The notes: generated from the sequence alone by a model not told the origin. Positions 36,933-46,469 are shown, numbered from the stretch's first letter. The stretch: DNA of 64,000 bases from an uncultured Mycoplasmatota bacterium (GCA_900546745.1 URDT01000002.1:1-64000), one strand, 5' to 3'. Made by a program: numbers and translations.

Positions 36933-37346
36933 TTACTCCTCCTCTACTTTAATTTTTGAACTATTTATTTCAAGTACTTTTACCGTACTATCCACCTTTA
37001 TTTTTTTATCAGCATAAGCTGTCCATACTTTTCCGTCTACTTTAACAGCACCGTTATTATTCCTATTAATTTCTTCCACTACAATTCCATTCATACCGAT
37101 AATACGATCTAAATTGGTTTTAACATTTTTAGTATTGAGAAAAGTTTGTAAAAATTGTCTTGTGGTAATTAATAAAAATGTTCCTAGTAATGTAAATACA
37201 GCAAATTGAATTGTAAAATTATCAATAAAGAATGATAAAATAAGGGCAACTATACCACTTGCTACATACCAAATTGTTACTAAATTTATGGTCATAGCTT
37301 CTGCTATTGCTAACAAAATGATGATTGCTAACCAAATATAAAACAT
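36933..37346 (-). CDS. NfeD-family membrane protein
   Basis: The 137-residue protein has three or four membrane helices in its first 70 residues and a C-terminal OB-fold (about 80-137: IIGMNGIVVEEINRNNNGAV, VWTAYA). NfeD proteins work with SPFH partners. It ends two bases before the stomatin-like gene starts. This is the short NfeD form without the ClpP-like protease domain. Confidence 0.9.
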   Translation of the reverse strand: MFYIWLAIIILLAIAEAMTINLVTIWYVASGIVALILSFFIDNFTIQFAVFTLLGTFLLITTRQFLQTFLNTKNVKTNLDRIIGMNGIVVEEINRNNNGAVKVDGKVWTAYADKKIKVDSTVKVLEINSSKIKVEEE

Positions 37347-37413
37347 TTTCCATCACCTATTTACATTATACTATTTGAAGTATTATAATACAACAAAAAA
37401 ATAAGCAATTTGC

Positions 37414-38511
37414 TTATTTTGTTTTTCCTTTAGAAAAAGCATATTCATCTGTTTCTACTATGTTTAAAGCTTGGAATCCACTTACAATACTATTTAATGA
37501 TTTTATTGTAGAGTCTTTTTTCTCTATTTCTAATCTTAAAGCAGCATTTTCTTTTTCTTTAGCAGCTATAGAATCATTTAAACCATTAATTGCACTAGCT
37601 TGTTCTTTAATAGTAGCATCTTGATTTTGAACCATTTTTTCTGATTTATCCAAATTTGCTTGTAACATACTATTTTTACTTTGGGTATTTGCTAAATCTT
37701 TTTGTAAGCCTATAACTAAATTATTTGCTTGTGCATAAATTAAATCAAAACTTTTACTGTAAAAATCAGACTCTTCATTTCTTGAATTCTTAACATATGA
37801 AGCAATTAAATTTGATAAATCTGTTTGAAATTGATCATCTATTTTTTTCTTATCTTGTTCATGTTGTTTTTTTAGTTCAATAATCTCACTTTGTGTTGGA
37901 TCTTCATTTTTTAATGTTTCTTGTGGTATAGGTTTTATTTCTTCTTGAGTTTCTTCCGAATTTAAGTTAGGTTGTTCTGCTGTTGGTTCTGTGTCTTCAT
38001 TCATTGCTTCTCTATCAGCATAACTTTCTAAAGATTGTTCAATTTTTTGTTGATTAATTTCTACATCAGGAATATCTTTTGTAGTTTCTGCTGCTGGCTC
38101 AGTTTCAACACCAGGAATATCTTTTGTGATTTCTACTGGTTTAGTTTCAACACTAGCATTTAATTCATCCAATTTTGCTTGAGCTTGATTAGCCTTATTT
38201 TGCGCCTCTTCTTTTTTTTCATTTAAATTGTTAAGTTCTAAAGCAGATTGATGTGCTAATTCTTCTGAATAGTTATCTGAAATTGCAAAGTTATCACTTG
38301 TTTCATCAATTTTTTTATCTATTTTTTCATATTTTTTTAAATTAAAGTCTCTTTTCCAAGTGTAGTATGCTTTTTTTATAGAAAATAGTATTCCTGTATT
38401 TGCTTTGCTACGATTTGCATCTTCTACACGAACTGACTCTAAGTCGTCATCATTTTCTGGAATTGCCATTTCTGATGCTAAAATAGATTCTAATTTAGAT
38501 CTCATACTCAT
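37414..38511 (-). CDS. Hypothetical coiled-coil protein (365 aa)
   Basis: No named family. It begins MSMRSKLESILASEMAIPEN, has a Glu/Pro/Thr-rich central region with repeated TKDIP motifs (about 135-165) and a long C-terminal coiled coil (about 205-350). No signal peptide or membrane helix. It is the second gene of an operon with a DUF1292 gene; its ribosome binding site lies in the end of that gene. It might be a structural or cell-division-related scaffold; the function is unknown. Confidence 0.65.
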   Translation of the reverse strand: MSMRSKLESILASEMAIPENDDDLESVRVEDANRSKANTGILFSIKKAYYTWKRDFNLKKYEKIDKKIDETSDNFAISDNYSEELAHQSALELNNLNEKKEEAQNKANQAQAKLDELNASVETKPVEITKDIPGVETEPAAETTKDIPDVEINQQKIEQSLESYADREAMNEDTEPTAEQPNLNSEETQEEIKPIPQETLKNEDPTQSEIIELKKQHEQDKKKIDDQFQTDLSNLIASYVKNSRNEESDFYSKSFDLIYAQANNLVIGLQKDLANTQSKNSMLQANLDKSEKMVQNQDATIKEQASAINGLNDSIAAKEKENAALRLEIEKKDSTIKSLNSIVSGFQALNIVETDEYAFSKGKTK

Positions 38512-38515
38512 AATA

Positions 38516-38782
38516 CTATTCTCTCCCTTCTTTAACAACTTTATTCATAATTTGTTTTACTTTAGTCCAATCCTCTGGAGCAATTTTCTTAAATACTGTT
38601 TCTGTTCCTTCTTTTTCTACTAAAGAAGAATATAAAATAACCATACCATTTTCATCAGTTTCATTTAAAGTATAGATGACAAATTTTTTATTATCAAAAC
38701 TAAAATATAGTACTACCTCTGCTTCTTTTGTAATGCCATCTTTATCTTTAATTTGAATTTTTTTTGTTTCTAATTCTTCCAT
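38516..38782 (-). CDS. DUF1292 family protein
   Basis: The 88-residue protein has the family pattern: a short N-terminal acidic part, VVLYFSFDNKKFVIYTLNET (near 23-42), then VILYSSLVEKEG. DUF1292 proteins are common in Bacillota and of unknown function, often encoded near recombination or cell-wall genes. It is the first gene of a two-gene operon with the coiled-coil protein. Confidence 0.8.
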   Translation of the reverse strand: MEELETKKIQIKDKDGITKEAEVVLYFSFDNKKFVIYTLNETDENGMVILYSSLVEKEGTETVFKKIAPEDWTKVKQIMNKVVKEGRE

Positions 38783-38866
38783 TCTTTAGCCTCCCACTAT
38801 ACTACATTGTATTATATCATAGTTAATAACTAATGGCAAATGTTTTTTTAAATAAAAAGAAATTCC

Positions 38867-39106
38867 TTATTTGTGAGGAATTTCTTTTATCTTAGTATAT
38901 TTTCTTTCTACATCTTTTGTTTTTTCTTCAAAAGGTATCTCTTTTATTTTGATATATTTTCTTTCCATTATTTCTGAATCAAATGAATCATCACTTTGTT
39001 CTTTTAATTCTTCGTTTCTTTTTACTCTATTTAAATAAATCTTTAAAGCTCCTAATCCTATTAATGCTCCTGATAGATACATCAATTTTTTATGATTTTT
39101 TTTCAT
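38867..39106 (-). CDS. Hypothetical membrane-anchored protein with KIKEIP repeats (79 aa)
   Basis: A short N-terminal hydrophobic segment (about 9-25, MYLSGALIGLGALKIYL) is followed by a charged tail with two copies of ERKYxKIKEIP, separated by EEKTKDV. The family is unknown. Its promoter is strong (TTGACA-17-TATAAT at 39144-39172) and the leader contains a 16-base hairpin (39120-39135), suggesting regulation. Confidence 0.6.
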   Translation of the reverse strand: MKKNHKKLMYLSGALIGLGALKIYLNRVKRNEELKEQSDDSFDSEIMERKYIKIKEIPFEEKTKDVERKYTKIKEIPHK

Positions 39107-39119
39107 ATAAGCCTCCTTA

Positions 39120-39172
39120 TCTAACTTTCGTTAGACAAGATGTATTATAGTTCTATAATGTGTTTCTGTCAA
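39120..39172 (-). promoter_or_regulatory. Consensus promoter and leader palindrome of the KIKEIP-repeat gene
   Basis: On the minus strand TTGACA (39167-39172) and TATAAT (39144-39149) are 17 bases apart. TCTAAC-TTTC-GTTAGA (39120-39135) forms a perfect hairpin just before the ribosome binding site. Confidence 0.75.
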
Positions 39173-39180
39173 ATTGATAA

Positions 39181-40143
39181 TTAGTTAATAGAAGTTCTAT
39201 TTACATATAATTTATAACCATTAAAATCAATATTACTATAACTAGTATCCTCATCTTCTAAACTAGTAATATAACTATCTCCAGTTAATTTTATAGTAGA
39301 ATCTTTACTTAATTTTAATGAAATTTCTTTAGCACTATTATCTCCATTAATAGTACCTTCATAATATGATTTTGATAAATTCATCTCTAAAGTAGAAATA
39401 GAATCTACCACGATATTTCCAATTGCTGTTTGATTTGTCATATTAAATGTTACTTCTCTACCATTTGATCCTGTATTTCCCCAAGAATCTTTTTGAATTC
39501 TTAAAAGATTACCACTAGAATCATTGTTTGTAATAAAATTGTTTTCTAAGTTAATGATTGCTTTTGTATTTGTAACATAAAAAGTATCTCCATTATTTGT
39601 TGTTATAGAACTATTTTTTGCTGTGAATGTAGCACTTCCATCAGCAGCATCTCCACTCATTGATTGATATAAAAATATATTTTTATATGTTGTGGATTGT
39701 CCATTTAGTTTGGTATTACTATCAATTAATGTTGAATTTTCTATGGTTACTGAATTTTTTCCTTCTATTACAATTTCCTCGGAAGCCTTGGAAACGAGCT
39801 TTGCATTTTTTACTGTAATATTGGCAGTTGAATAAATAGTTGGAGAACCTTGCCCTGTTGTTGTATAGGTTCCGCCATCAACATTAACAGTTCCACCACC
39901 TCTATCTGTTCTAATTGCAGCACTTGAAGTCCCTGCTGTTTGAATAATTAAATTAGAAGCATTCATAATTCCTCCACCAGTAGTCATAATTCCTCCCGAA
40001 TTGTCTTTCATAGTAGTAATGGAAGAATCACTAATTGTAATACTTGTTCCATCGCTAGAGGAATTATTTGTAGTAGCACTTCCACCATAACTAAATATAC
40101 CATTAGCTCCTGTATCATCAGTTGTAACAGTAATATTATTCAT
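39181..40143 (-). pseudogene. 5'-truncated right-handed beta-helix surface protein
   Basis: The remaining 320 residues show parallel beta-helix repeats with Asn/Ser/Thr ladders (SITTMKDNSGGIMTTGGG, NVDGGTYTTTGQGSPT, TIENSTLIDS). Such proteins are extracellular adhesins or glycan-binding proteins. Its open frame extends a few residues upstream of the ATG, ending abruptly where the ISL3-like sequence begins (about 40145), and no signal peptide or ribosome binding site is present. The first part of the gene was lost with the insertion. Confidence 0.75.
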
Positions 40144-40144
40144 G

Positions 40145-41287
40145 GAATTATTTAAGGTCTAAAGATATTAGAATTAATAAAATTTCTAATTATAATACTT
40201 AACTTGATAAGCAAAGATTTTATTGTAAGCATTGTCATCATACTTTTACTGCCAAAACTAACATAGTTGGATTTCATAAACAAATTTCTAATGATGTTGA
40301 TTTTTCCATTAGGCAAGACTTAATGAATAAAATTAGTGAAAAAGATATTGCCAAAAGAAATAATGTTTCTTCTAATAAAGTTAATCATATTATGCATGAA
40401 TTATCTAGAAAAACCGTATTACCTGGTACTCTTCCTACCGTTATGAACTTTGATGAATTTAAGGCCACTAAGGATACTATTGGTAAAATGGCTTTTATTA
40501 TTACTGATACTAGGACTCATAAAACTTTTGATATTTTAGAATCTAGAAAAGCTAATTATTTAAAAAAATATTTTTTTAGATTTCCTAGAAAACAAAGACT
40601 TGCTGTTAAATTTATTATCATTGATTTATTTAAATTTATTTTCCCTAATACTACTATTATATCCGATAGATTTCACGTTGTTGCTCAAGCTAATAATGCT
40701 TTTAAATGTACTAGAATACAAATTATGAAGAAGGATAAAAAAATTATAAAAAACTTAAAAATTTTTGGAAATTATTACAAAAGTATGAAGATGATTTAGA
40801 TAATAAAAAGAAATCATATTCTAATTATTTTAAAAAAGAAATTTCGCAATATGAAATAGTTCAATATTTAATCAATACTAATCCAATTATTAAGGAAACT
40901 TATAATATTTATCAAGGTATTATAAAATCTATTAAAAATAAAGATTCTTCTTTGTTTATTAAAATAATTGAAGGCTCACATAATAATATTTCTGATTATA
41001 TGAAAACAACTTTAAAAACCTATAAAAAATTCAAATCAAATATCATCAATTCATTAAAATATGATTACAATAACGGATTAATCGAAGGAACTAATAATTT
41101 AATTAAATGTATCAAAAGAATTTCGTTTGGTTTTAAATCTTTTAGTCATTTTAAAACTAGAATATTACTTGTTACAGGTATTTATAAAATTTCATAATAA
41201 AAGATCAAAACTTGCGTTTTGACCTCTTATATTAAATTCATTTATCATTAGTTTTTGATTCCACCAACACTATTTGACAAAGAACCC
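40145..41287 (+). mobile_element. ISL3-family insertion sequence remnant
   Basis: The element contains a decayed ISL3-type transposase and a right end that on the minus strand reads GGGTTCTTTGTCAAATAGTG (41268-41287), typical of ISL3 termini. The matching left terminus is missing at 40145, so the left end is truncated or the element was inserted and then deleted. The right end abuts the stop codon of the ttcA-like gene. A hairpin near 41202-41225 follows the transposase. Confidence 0.8.
40153..41197 (+). pseudogene. Degenerate ISL3 transposase
   Basis: A zinc-ribbon start (FYCKHCHHTFTAKTNI, about 40225-40272), helix-turn-helix, and the DDE catalytic region (IITDTRTHKTFDIL; IISDRFHVVAQANNA) are visible, followed by the C-terminal YNNGLIEGTNNLIKCIKR segment. 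A TAA replaces a likely Gln codon just before the zinc-ribbon. A frameshift near 40770 breaks the frame between the 40323-40799 part and the 40952-41197 part. It cannot make an active enzyme. Confidence 0.82.
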
Positions 41288-42109
41288 TTATTCATAGTCT
41301 TCTAAGAAACTTTTATATTGTCCATTTTTCTTTACACCTAATACACAATTTAAATTGACATTATCTAAGCTTTTAAAAATATTATAATCAATGTTTGGAT
41401 TTAATTTTCTTAAATTCTTAATTAATTCTTTCATTTCTTTTCTTTTACTTGTTCCATCATTAATTAAAGAGCATCCCTCTGTAAATCGACAAGCACAATT
41501 AATAAATGTCAATTCATTAAATTTTTTCCAAGAAATGATGTCTTCTTCCTTGACTAAATAAAGGGGCCTAATTAGTTCTAATCCTTCAAAATGATCACTA
41601 TGTAATTTTGGCATCATCGTCTTAATTTCAGAACCATAAAACATCGATAAAAGAGTTGTCTCTATCACATCATCAAAATGATGTCCTAAAGCAATTTTAT
41701 TACATCCTAATTCTTTTGCTTTACTATATAAATACCCTCTTCTCATTCTTGCACATAAATAGCAAGGACTTTTATCAATTGTTGCTACAACATCAAAAAT
41801 ATCACTTTGAAACATTTGAATAGGAACATTTAATATTTTCGCGTTATCTAAAATAAATTCTCTATTATAATCGTTATATCCTGGATCCATTACTACATAA
41901 ATTGCTTCAAAAGGAAACTTTCCGTGTCTTTGTAATTCTTGAATACATTTTGCTAAAAGAAAGGAATCCTTTCCACCAGATATACAAACCATAATTTTGT
42001 CATTCTCTTGAATCATTTCATAATCTTGAACAGCTTTTACAAATTTGCTCCATATTTCTTTTCGATATTTTTTTATAATACTTCTTTCAATTTCTTTATA
42101 TTTTTCCAT
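41288..42109 (-). CDS. TtcA-like PP-loop ATPase, probable tRNA sulfurtransferase
   Basis: The 273-residue protein has the PP-loop ISGGKDSFLLA (near 45-55), a CYLCARMRRGYLY segment (CxxC, near 118) and further Cys in NCACRFTEGC, which fits TtcA-type enzymes that use an Fe-S cluster to thiolate tRNA C32. The gene overlaps the cysteine desulfurase gene by 14 bases, giving a direct sulfur donor. The exact tRNA target is inferred. The start is the ATG at 42109, since GAGGAAA precedes it. Confidence 0.8.
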   Translation of the reverse strand: MEKYKEIERSIIKKYRKEIWSKFVKAVQDYEMIQENDKIMVCISGGKDSFLLAKCIQELQRHGKFPFEAIYVVMDPGYNDYNREFILDNAKILNVPIQMFQSDIFDVVATIDKSPCYLCARMRRGYLYSKAKELGCNKIALGHHFDDVIETTLLSMFYGSEIKTMMPKLHSDHFEGLELIRPLYLVKEEDIISWKKFNELTFINCACRFTEGCSLINDGTSKRKEMKELIKNLRKLNPNIDYNIFKSLDNVNLNCVLGVKKNGQYKSFLEDYE

Positions 42110-43229
42110 TTTCCTCAAACTCCTTCATCATTATATCAAAAATTTCTAAAAATTCATCTATTTCTTTTTCTTTTGTTAAATGAGAAATACTGATTCGAAC
42201 GGAAGATGAGGAAATCCCTTTATCATGAGTTAAAGCATAGACTAGTTTAGAAGGAGTTTCAATGGGACAACAAGATGTTTTGGTAGATACATAGACTTGC
42301 TTTTTTTCTAGATATTCTTGAATAGAAAGAGCTTTGATTCCTTTTACACTAAAGTTAAGTGTATGTGGTATAGAATAATCTGTACTATTGATTCGTACAT
42401 CAGAGTATATTTTGAAATGTTTTTTTATTTTTTCATTTAAACTTTTTATATACTGATATCTCTCTTTTGTCTTTTTTAAAGCAATTTCTAATGCTTTATC
42501 GCAGGCTATGATATCTGCTAAACAAGGGGTTCCACTACGATAAATAGTCGTAGATTTTCCACCATTAATTTGTGGTTTTAATCCAATTATTTTTTTCTTG
42601 ATTAACATTCCAAAACCATTTAATCCATAAAATTTATGAGGTGTAATGGTAATCAAATCAACATTTGTATAATCAATATTCACTTTACCAATAGACTGAG
42701 ATGCATCACTATGAAAATAGCAATGTGGATATTCTTTTAGCATAAGGCCGATGTCTTCTATTGGTTGTCTCAAGCCAATTTCACTATCTACAGAACAAAC
42801 ACTCACTAGAATGGTATCTTCTCGAATCATTTGTTTTAATGTTTCTACTTCAATAAAACCTTGTTTATTAACAGGAATTAATTCTACTTCAAAGCCAAGC
42901 TCTTGTAAATTTGTTGCAGAAGAAACAATGGAATTATGTTCTAAGCTACTAATTAAAATATGCTTTCCATAATTTTTATATCGTTCACAAATTCCTTTTA
43001 AAGCTAAATTATTAGACTCTGAAGCACCACTAGTATAAATTACTTCTGAATCGTTTAAATTCAAATTTTTTAAAATATTAGAAGTACTTTGATCAATCAT
43101 ATTTTTTTCTAATTTTCCTAATTGATGAGAAGAATTAGGATTTGCATAATACTTTTTTGTTGTTTCATAAAATAAATCTAATACTTGTTGATCTACTGGA
43201 GTTCCAGCAGCATAATCTAAATAAATCAT
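42096..43229 (-). CDS. Cysteine desulfurase (NifS/IscS-like)
   Basis: The 377-residue PLP enzyme begins MIYLDYAAGTPVDQQVLDLF, with ASESNNLALKG, HNSI, a DASQSIG segment and the PLP lysine in TPHKFYG (near 190). The active-site loop carries TKTSCCPIE (near 320) instead of SSGSACSS. It releases sulfur from cysteine for thiolation or cluster assembly. It is co-transcribed with copper genes upstream and the TtcA-like gene downstream, overlapping the latter. Confidence 0.88.
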   Translation of the reverse strand: MIYLDYAAGTPVDQQVLDLFYETTKKYYANPNSSHQLGKLEKNMIDQSTSNILKNLNLNDSEVIYTSGASESNNLALKGICERYKNYGKHILISSLEHNSIVSSATNLQELGFEVELIPVNKQGFIEVETLKQMIREDTILVSVCSVDSEIGLRQPIEDIGLMLKEYPHCYFHSDASQSIGKVNIDYTNVDLITITPHKFYGLNGFGMLIKKKIIGLKPQINGGKSTTIYRSGTPCLADIIACDKALEIALKKTKERYQYIKSLNEKIKKHFKIYSDVRINSTDYSIPHTLNFSVKGIKALSIQEYLEKKQVYVSTKTSCCPIETPSKLVYALTHDKGISSSSVRISISHLTKEKEIDEFLEIFDIMMKEFEENGKI

Positions 43230-43237
43230 ACTTACCT

Positions 43238-43414
43238 CTATTCTATTGGCCCATTCCAATTTTGAAATTTTGTTTTGAAACTTTCTACATAGTCTTTACT
43301 GATAATAATTTCATCATCTTTGGCTTCTACCATTATAAATTGATTTTCTATTTTTTTAGAACAACCTGTTAATAAACTGAAAAATATAATACTCATTAAA
43401 ATAATTTTTTTCAT
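43238..43414 (-). CDS. Small lipoprotein (58 aa) in the copper operon
   Basis: The frame begins with an ATGA overlap with copZ and ends just before the desulfurase. The protein has a lipoprotein signal (MKKIILMSIIFFSLLTGC, lipobox LTGC, lipidated Cys at 18) and a short mature part rich in Glu, Asp, Lys and Ile. The stop codon TAG overlaps the ribosome binding site of the next gene. It is presumably an outer-face lipoprotein linked to metal homeostasis; function unknown. Confidence 0.75.
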   Translation of the reverse strand: MKKIILMSIIFFSLLTGCSKKIENQFIMVEAKDDEIIISKDYVESFKTKFQNWNGPIE

Positions 43415-43635
43415 AATTCACCTATCATTTGATATCCTGATTCATCGATTAATTTTTTAATTTGTTCTAAGTCTAATGGTTCCTTACTGGAAATAATAGC
43501 TTCTTTTTCTTTTAAATTAACTTTTACTTTTTTGACACCTTTTATTGTTAATAAATTTTGCGAAACTTTTTTTGCACAGTGTTCACAACTCATTCCTTCT
43601 ATTTTAATTACTGTATTGATATTTTTTTCAAACAT
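43411..43635 (-). CDS. copZ: Copper chaperone CopZ (HMA domain)
   Basis: A 74-residue heavy-metal-associated protein with the copper site GMSCEHCAKKV (near 13-23) and the ferredoxin-like fold. It carries Cu(I) to the ATPase encoded just upstream. I choose the ATG at 43635, seven bases after AGGAGG; the ATG at 43641 would be one base from that site. It overlaps copA by eight bases and the lipoprotein gene by four. Confidence 0.9.
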   Translation of the reverse strand: MFEKNINTVIKIEGMSCEHCAKKVSQNLLTIKGVKKVKVNLKEKEAIISSKEPLDLEQIKKLIDESGYQMIGEL

Positions 43636-45811
43636 TTTCATTCCTCCTCAATTTGATTTTTTTTAGTCTTAAAGCATTTAGGATAACCGTTAAACTACTC
43701 ATTGTCATGGCAAATCCTGCAACCATTGGATTCATATTCCAGTTTGGTATGACTCCAATCGCTAGTGGAATCATACAAATATTATAGAAAAAAGCCCAAA
43801 ATAAATTTTGTTTTATGTTTTGAATTGTTTTTTTACTAATCATGATTAAATCAAGTAAACTCATTAAATCGTTATGAATAAGTAAAACATCTGCAGAATT
43901 ATTTGCAATATCTGTTCCACTAGATACAGAAACCCCAATATTAGAAGTAGCTAAACTTGGAGCGTCATTGATTCCATCTCCTACCATCATTACCATATTT
44001 GTTTTCATAAATTCTTTGATTTTTTTTGTTTTTTCACTAGGCATTACATTTGAATAAAATTCTTGAATTCCAAGTTCTTTAGAAACGATTTCAGCAGTAG
44101 TTTCGTTATCTCCTGTCAACATAACAACTCTCTTTTTTAAATTTGTTAATTTTTTTATAACTTCTTTGGCATTATCACGAATAATATCTTTTACACCAAT
44201 TAAAGCAATTACTGTTTCATTTTCAATTACATAAACAATACTATTTCCAGTAGTTTTTAATTTTTTTTCTTGTTCTAAATATGGATTTTGTAAATTATTT
44301 AGTATCTTATAATTTCCTAATTTATAATGGTTATTTTTGACATCTCCAGAGATTCCTATGCCTTCTAAAGTTTTATAATTTGTTACTTCTAATAATGAAC
44401 TAGTTTTAAATGCCTTTGCAATTGGATGAGTAGATTTACTTTCTAAGCTAGAAACAATTTGTAAAAGTGTGTTTTCATCATAGGAGCTATTATTATAAAT
44501 TTGACTAATCTTTAAAGTTCCATATGTTAAAGTTCCTGTCTTATCAAATACGATAGTATCAACTTTATGAGCATTTTCTAATACTTCACTCGTTTTTACT
44601 AGTATACCATTTTTTGCACACATTCCTTCACTAATGACAATTGCTAGAGGAGTTGCTAAACCTAAGGCACAAGGACAAGCTACTACTAGCACTGTTACAA
44701 AGTGAATAAGACTAGTAGAAATTGAAAATCCAAGTAATAGATAAATGAAAAAAGTAAATATAGCAATCAGCATAATACCTGGTACAAAAACACCACTAAC
44801 TTGATCAGCTAATTTAGAAATTGGTGCTTTTGTATTAGTTGCTTCTACGACTAATTTTACAATTTCTGAGATGGTAGAATCTTTTCCTATTTTAAGTGCT
44901 TTATATTCAATAAAACCATCTAAGTTATAGCTTCCTGCTACTACTTGATCCTCTTCATTTCTTTTTATTGGAGTGGATTCTCCTGTGATAAAAGATTCAT
45001 CTAAATGAGCATTTCCTTTTGTAATGATTCCATCCACAGCAATTTTCATACCTGTTTTACAAATTAGAATATCTCCCTTTTTGATTTCATCTATGGTGAC
45101 TTCTTTTTCTCCTTGTTCTGTCTTTAAAATTGCTTTATCTGGAGTAATTGTTACCAACTCTTGAATTACTTCTTTTGTTTTTTCTTTGCTTTTTGAGTCA
45201 ATATATCTGCCAAGTTTAATAAAAAATATAATAAGGCAAGCAGATTCAAAGTACAAATTTTCTACATATTTATGATTTCCATTTAAAATCATAATGAGAC
45301 TAAATACACTATAGAAAAAACTAGATGCTACACCAATCGATACAAGGGTATCCATATTAGGAGTTTTATGAATAATATTTTTATATCCATTTTTAAAAAT
45401 ATCGAATCCATAAATTAAATATGGAATGGTTAGTAAAAATAAGCAAACAGAATAATGAATAGGATGTTTTTGCATATGCAAGAATGGAATTACAGGCAAA
45501 TGAACCATATGAGACATTGAAATATATAAAACTAATAAAGAAAGAAAAGCAAAAAGTATTAATACTATTTTATGATCTTGTTTTTTTTCTATCTTTTGAT
45601 TATAAATTCCTAAGCTTTTAAATCCTGCTTTTTTAATCATTTGATTGATATCTTGTATCGTTAAAGAATCCTCATATTCAATTAAAGCTTGGGATAAAAC
45701 TAAATTGACGGAAGCACTAATTATTTTTTCTTGGTGATTTAAATATTTTTCTAGTCCTGTAGAACAAGCACTACAACTCATTCCTTCTATTTTTAAGTAA
45801 ATCTTTTTCAT
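43628..45811 (-). CDS. copA: Copper-exporting P1B-type ATPase CopA
   Basis: The 727-residue ATPase has one N-terminal HMA domain (GMSCSACSTG), TGES, the membrane CPC motif (ACPCALGLATP), DKTGT, SKSTHPIA with the HP dipeptide and GDGINDAPSLA. The last membrane helices carry YNICMIPLA and MxxSS residues typical of Cu(I) pumps. It starts with an ATGA overlap with csoR, so it is repressed by copper-free CsoR. Confidence 0.95.
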   Translation of the reverse strand: MKKIYLKIEGMSCSACSTGLEKYLNHQEKIISASVNLVLSQALIEYEDSLTIQDINQMIKKAGFKSLGIYNQKIEKKQDHKIVLILFAFLSLLVLYISMSHMVHLPVIPFLHMQKHPIHYSVCLFLLTIPYLIYGFDIFKNGYKNIIHKTPNMDTLVSIGVASSFFYSVFSLIMILNGNHKYVENLYFESACLIIFFIKLGRYIDSKSKEKTKEVIQELVTITPDKAILKTEQGEKEVTIDEIKKGDILICKTGMKIAVDGIITKGNAHLDESFITGESTPIKRNEEDQVVAGSYNLDGFIEYKALKIGKDSTISEIVKLVVEATNTKAPISKLADQVSGVFVPGIMLIAIFTFFIYLLLGFSISTSLIHFVTVLVVACPCALGLATPLAIVISEGMCAKNGILVKTSEVLENAHKVDTIVFDKTGTLTYGTLKISQIYNNSSYDENTLLQIVSSLESKSTHPIAKAFKTSSLLEVTNYKTLEGIGISGDVKNNHYKLGNYKILNNLQNPYLEQEKKLKTTGNSIVYVIENETVIALIGVKDIIRDNAKEVIKKLTNLKKRVVMLTGDNETTAEIVSKELGIQEFYSNVMPSEKTKKIKEFMKTNMVMMVGDGINDAPSLATSNIGVSVSSGTDIANNSADVLLIHNDLMSLLDLIMISKKTIQNIKQNLFWAFFYNICMIPLAIGVIPNWNMNPMVAGFAMTMSSLTVILNALRLKKIKLRRNENV

Positions 45812-46110
45812 TTTATTTTTCCAAACAAATTAATAATATCATCAATTACTTCTAGATTTCCTTTATGAATATCTTCTACCATACAAGATTTCATGTGACT
45901 CTTTAATATTTCATTTCCTAAGCTTTTTAAAGCATTTGTCGTAGAAGCAATTTGTAATAATACATCATCACAACTGTAGCGATCATATTCTATGATCTGT
46001 TGTAATTCGTTTACTTGTCTTGCTATAATTTTTAATCGTCTTGTTAAGTCTTTTTTTTCTTCTTCTGTTCGATGTTTCGAACGAGTACAATTTTCACAAA
46101 CTTTTTTCAT
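45808..46110 (-). CDS. csoR: Copper-sensing repressor CsoR
   Basis: A 100-residue all-helical repressor of the CsoR/RcnR family. The Cu(I) ligands are in place: Cys in RYSCDDVL (near 46), His and Cys in KSHMKSCM (near 71-75). An extra CENC pair sits at the N-terminus. I choose the ATG at 46110, after GGTGAT. In the copper-free form it blocks its own promoter. Confidence 0.92.
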   Translation of the reverse strand: MKKVCENCTRSKHRTEEEKKDLTRRLKIIARQVNELQQIIEYDRYSCDDVLLQIASTTNALKSLGNEILKSHMKSCMVEDIHKGNLEVIDDIINLFGKIK

Positions 46111-46127
46111 TGATATCACCTGTAGTC

Positions 46128-46157
46128 ATTATAGGGAGTAGAGGGTATCTCTGTCAA
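46128..46157 (-). promoter_or_regulatory. Promoter and likely CsoR operator of the copper operon
   Basis: On the minus strand TTGACA (46152-46157) and TATAAT (46128-46133) are 18 bases apart. Between them lies ATACCCTCTACTCCCTAT, with the ATACCC half-site and C-tracts typical of CsoR operators. Confidence 0.8.
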
Positions 46158-46167
46158 GAAAAAATAA

Positions 46168-46200
46168 TAAAAAAGATTCTATATTTTTTAGAACCTTGTT
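46168..46200 (-). terminator. Terminator upstream of the copper operon
   Basis: AAGATTCTA and TAGAACCTT pair with one wobble; a U run follows on the minus strand. It probably ends transcripts from the cohesin gene, although about 270 bases separate them. Confidence 0.55.
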
Positions 46201-46469
46201 TTTCTTTTTCAAATGCTTTAAAAAATTATTTTTAATAAAGATCCATTTCTTGAACTAATTGACTACTTCCTAATTTAAAAGTTAGGTAACTATCATTTAT
46301 AAAGTTAGAAGTTAAAGGACTACAAATAATTATAAAAGTATTGAAGAAAATGTTCAATCTAATATACCAAAAGAAATTTTAAGGCTGATAAACCTAATCA
46401 AAAATGAATATTTCATACATTTAAAAACCTATAAAATAGAATTAATCTAATTTATAGATTACTTAACAT
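46201..46469. other. Intergenic region without a clear gene
   Basis: About 270 bases with no gene that I can support. The plus strand has an open stretch near 46311-46451 without start codon or ribosome binding site (ending KTYKIELI), which may be a coding remnant. No strong promoter or hairpin is visible besides the terminator at its left edge. Confidence 0.4.

Noticed and set aside
46311..46451. Plus-strand open stretch of about 44 codons
   Set aside because: No start codon with ribosome binding site and no recognisable domain; at most a remnant.
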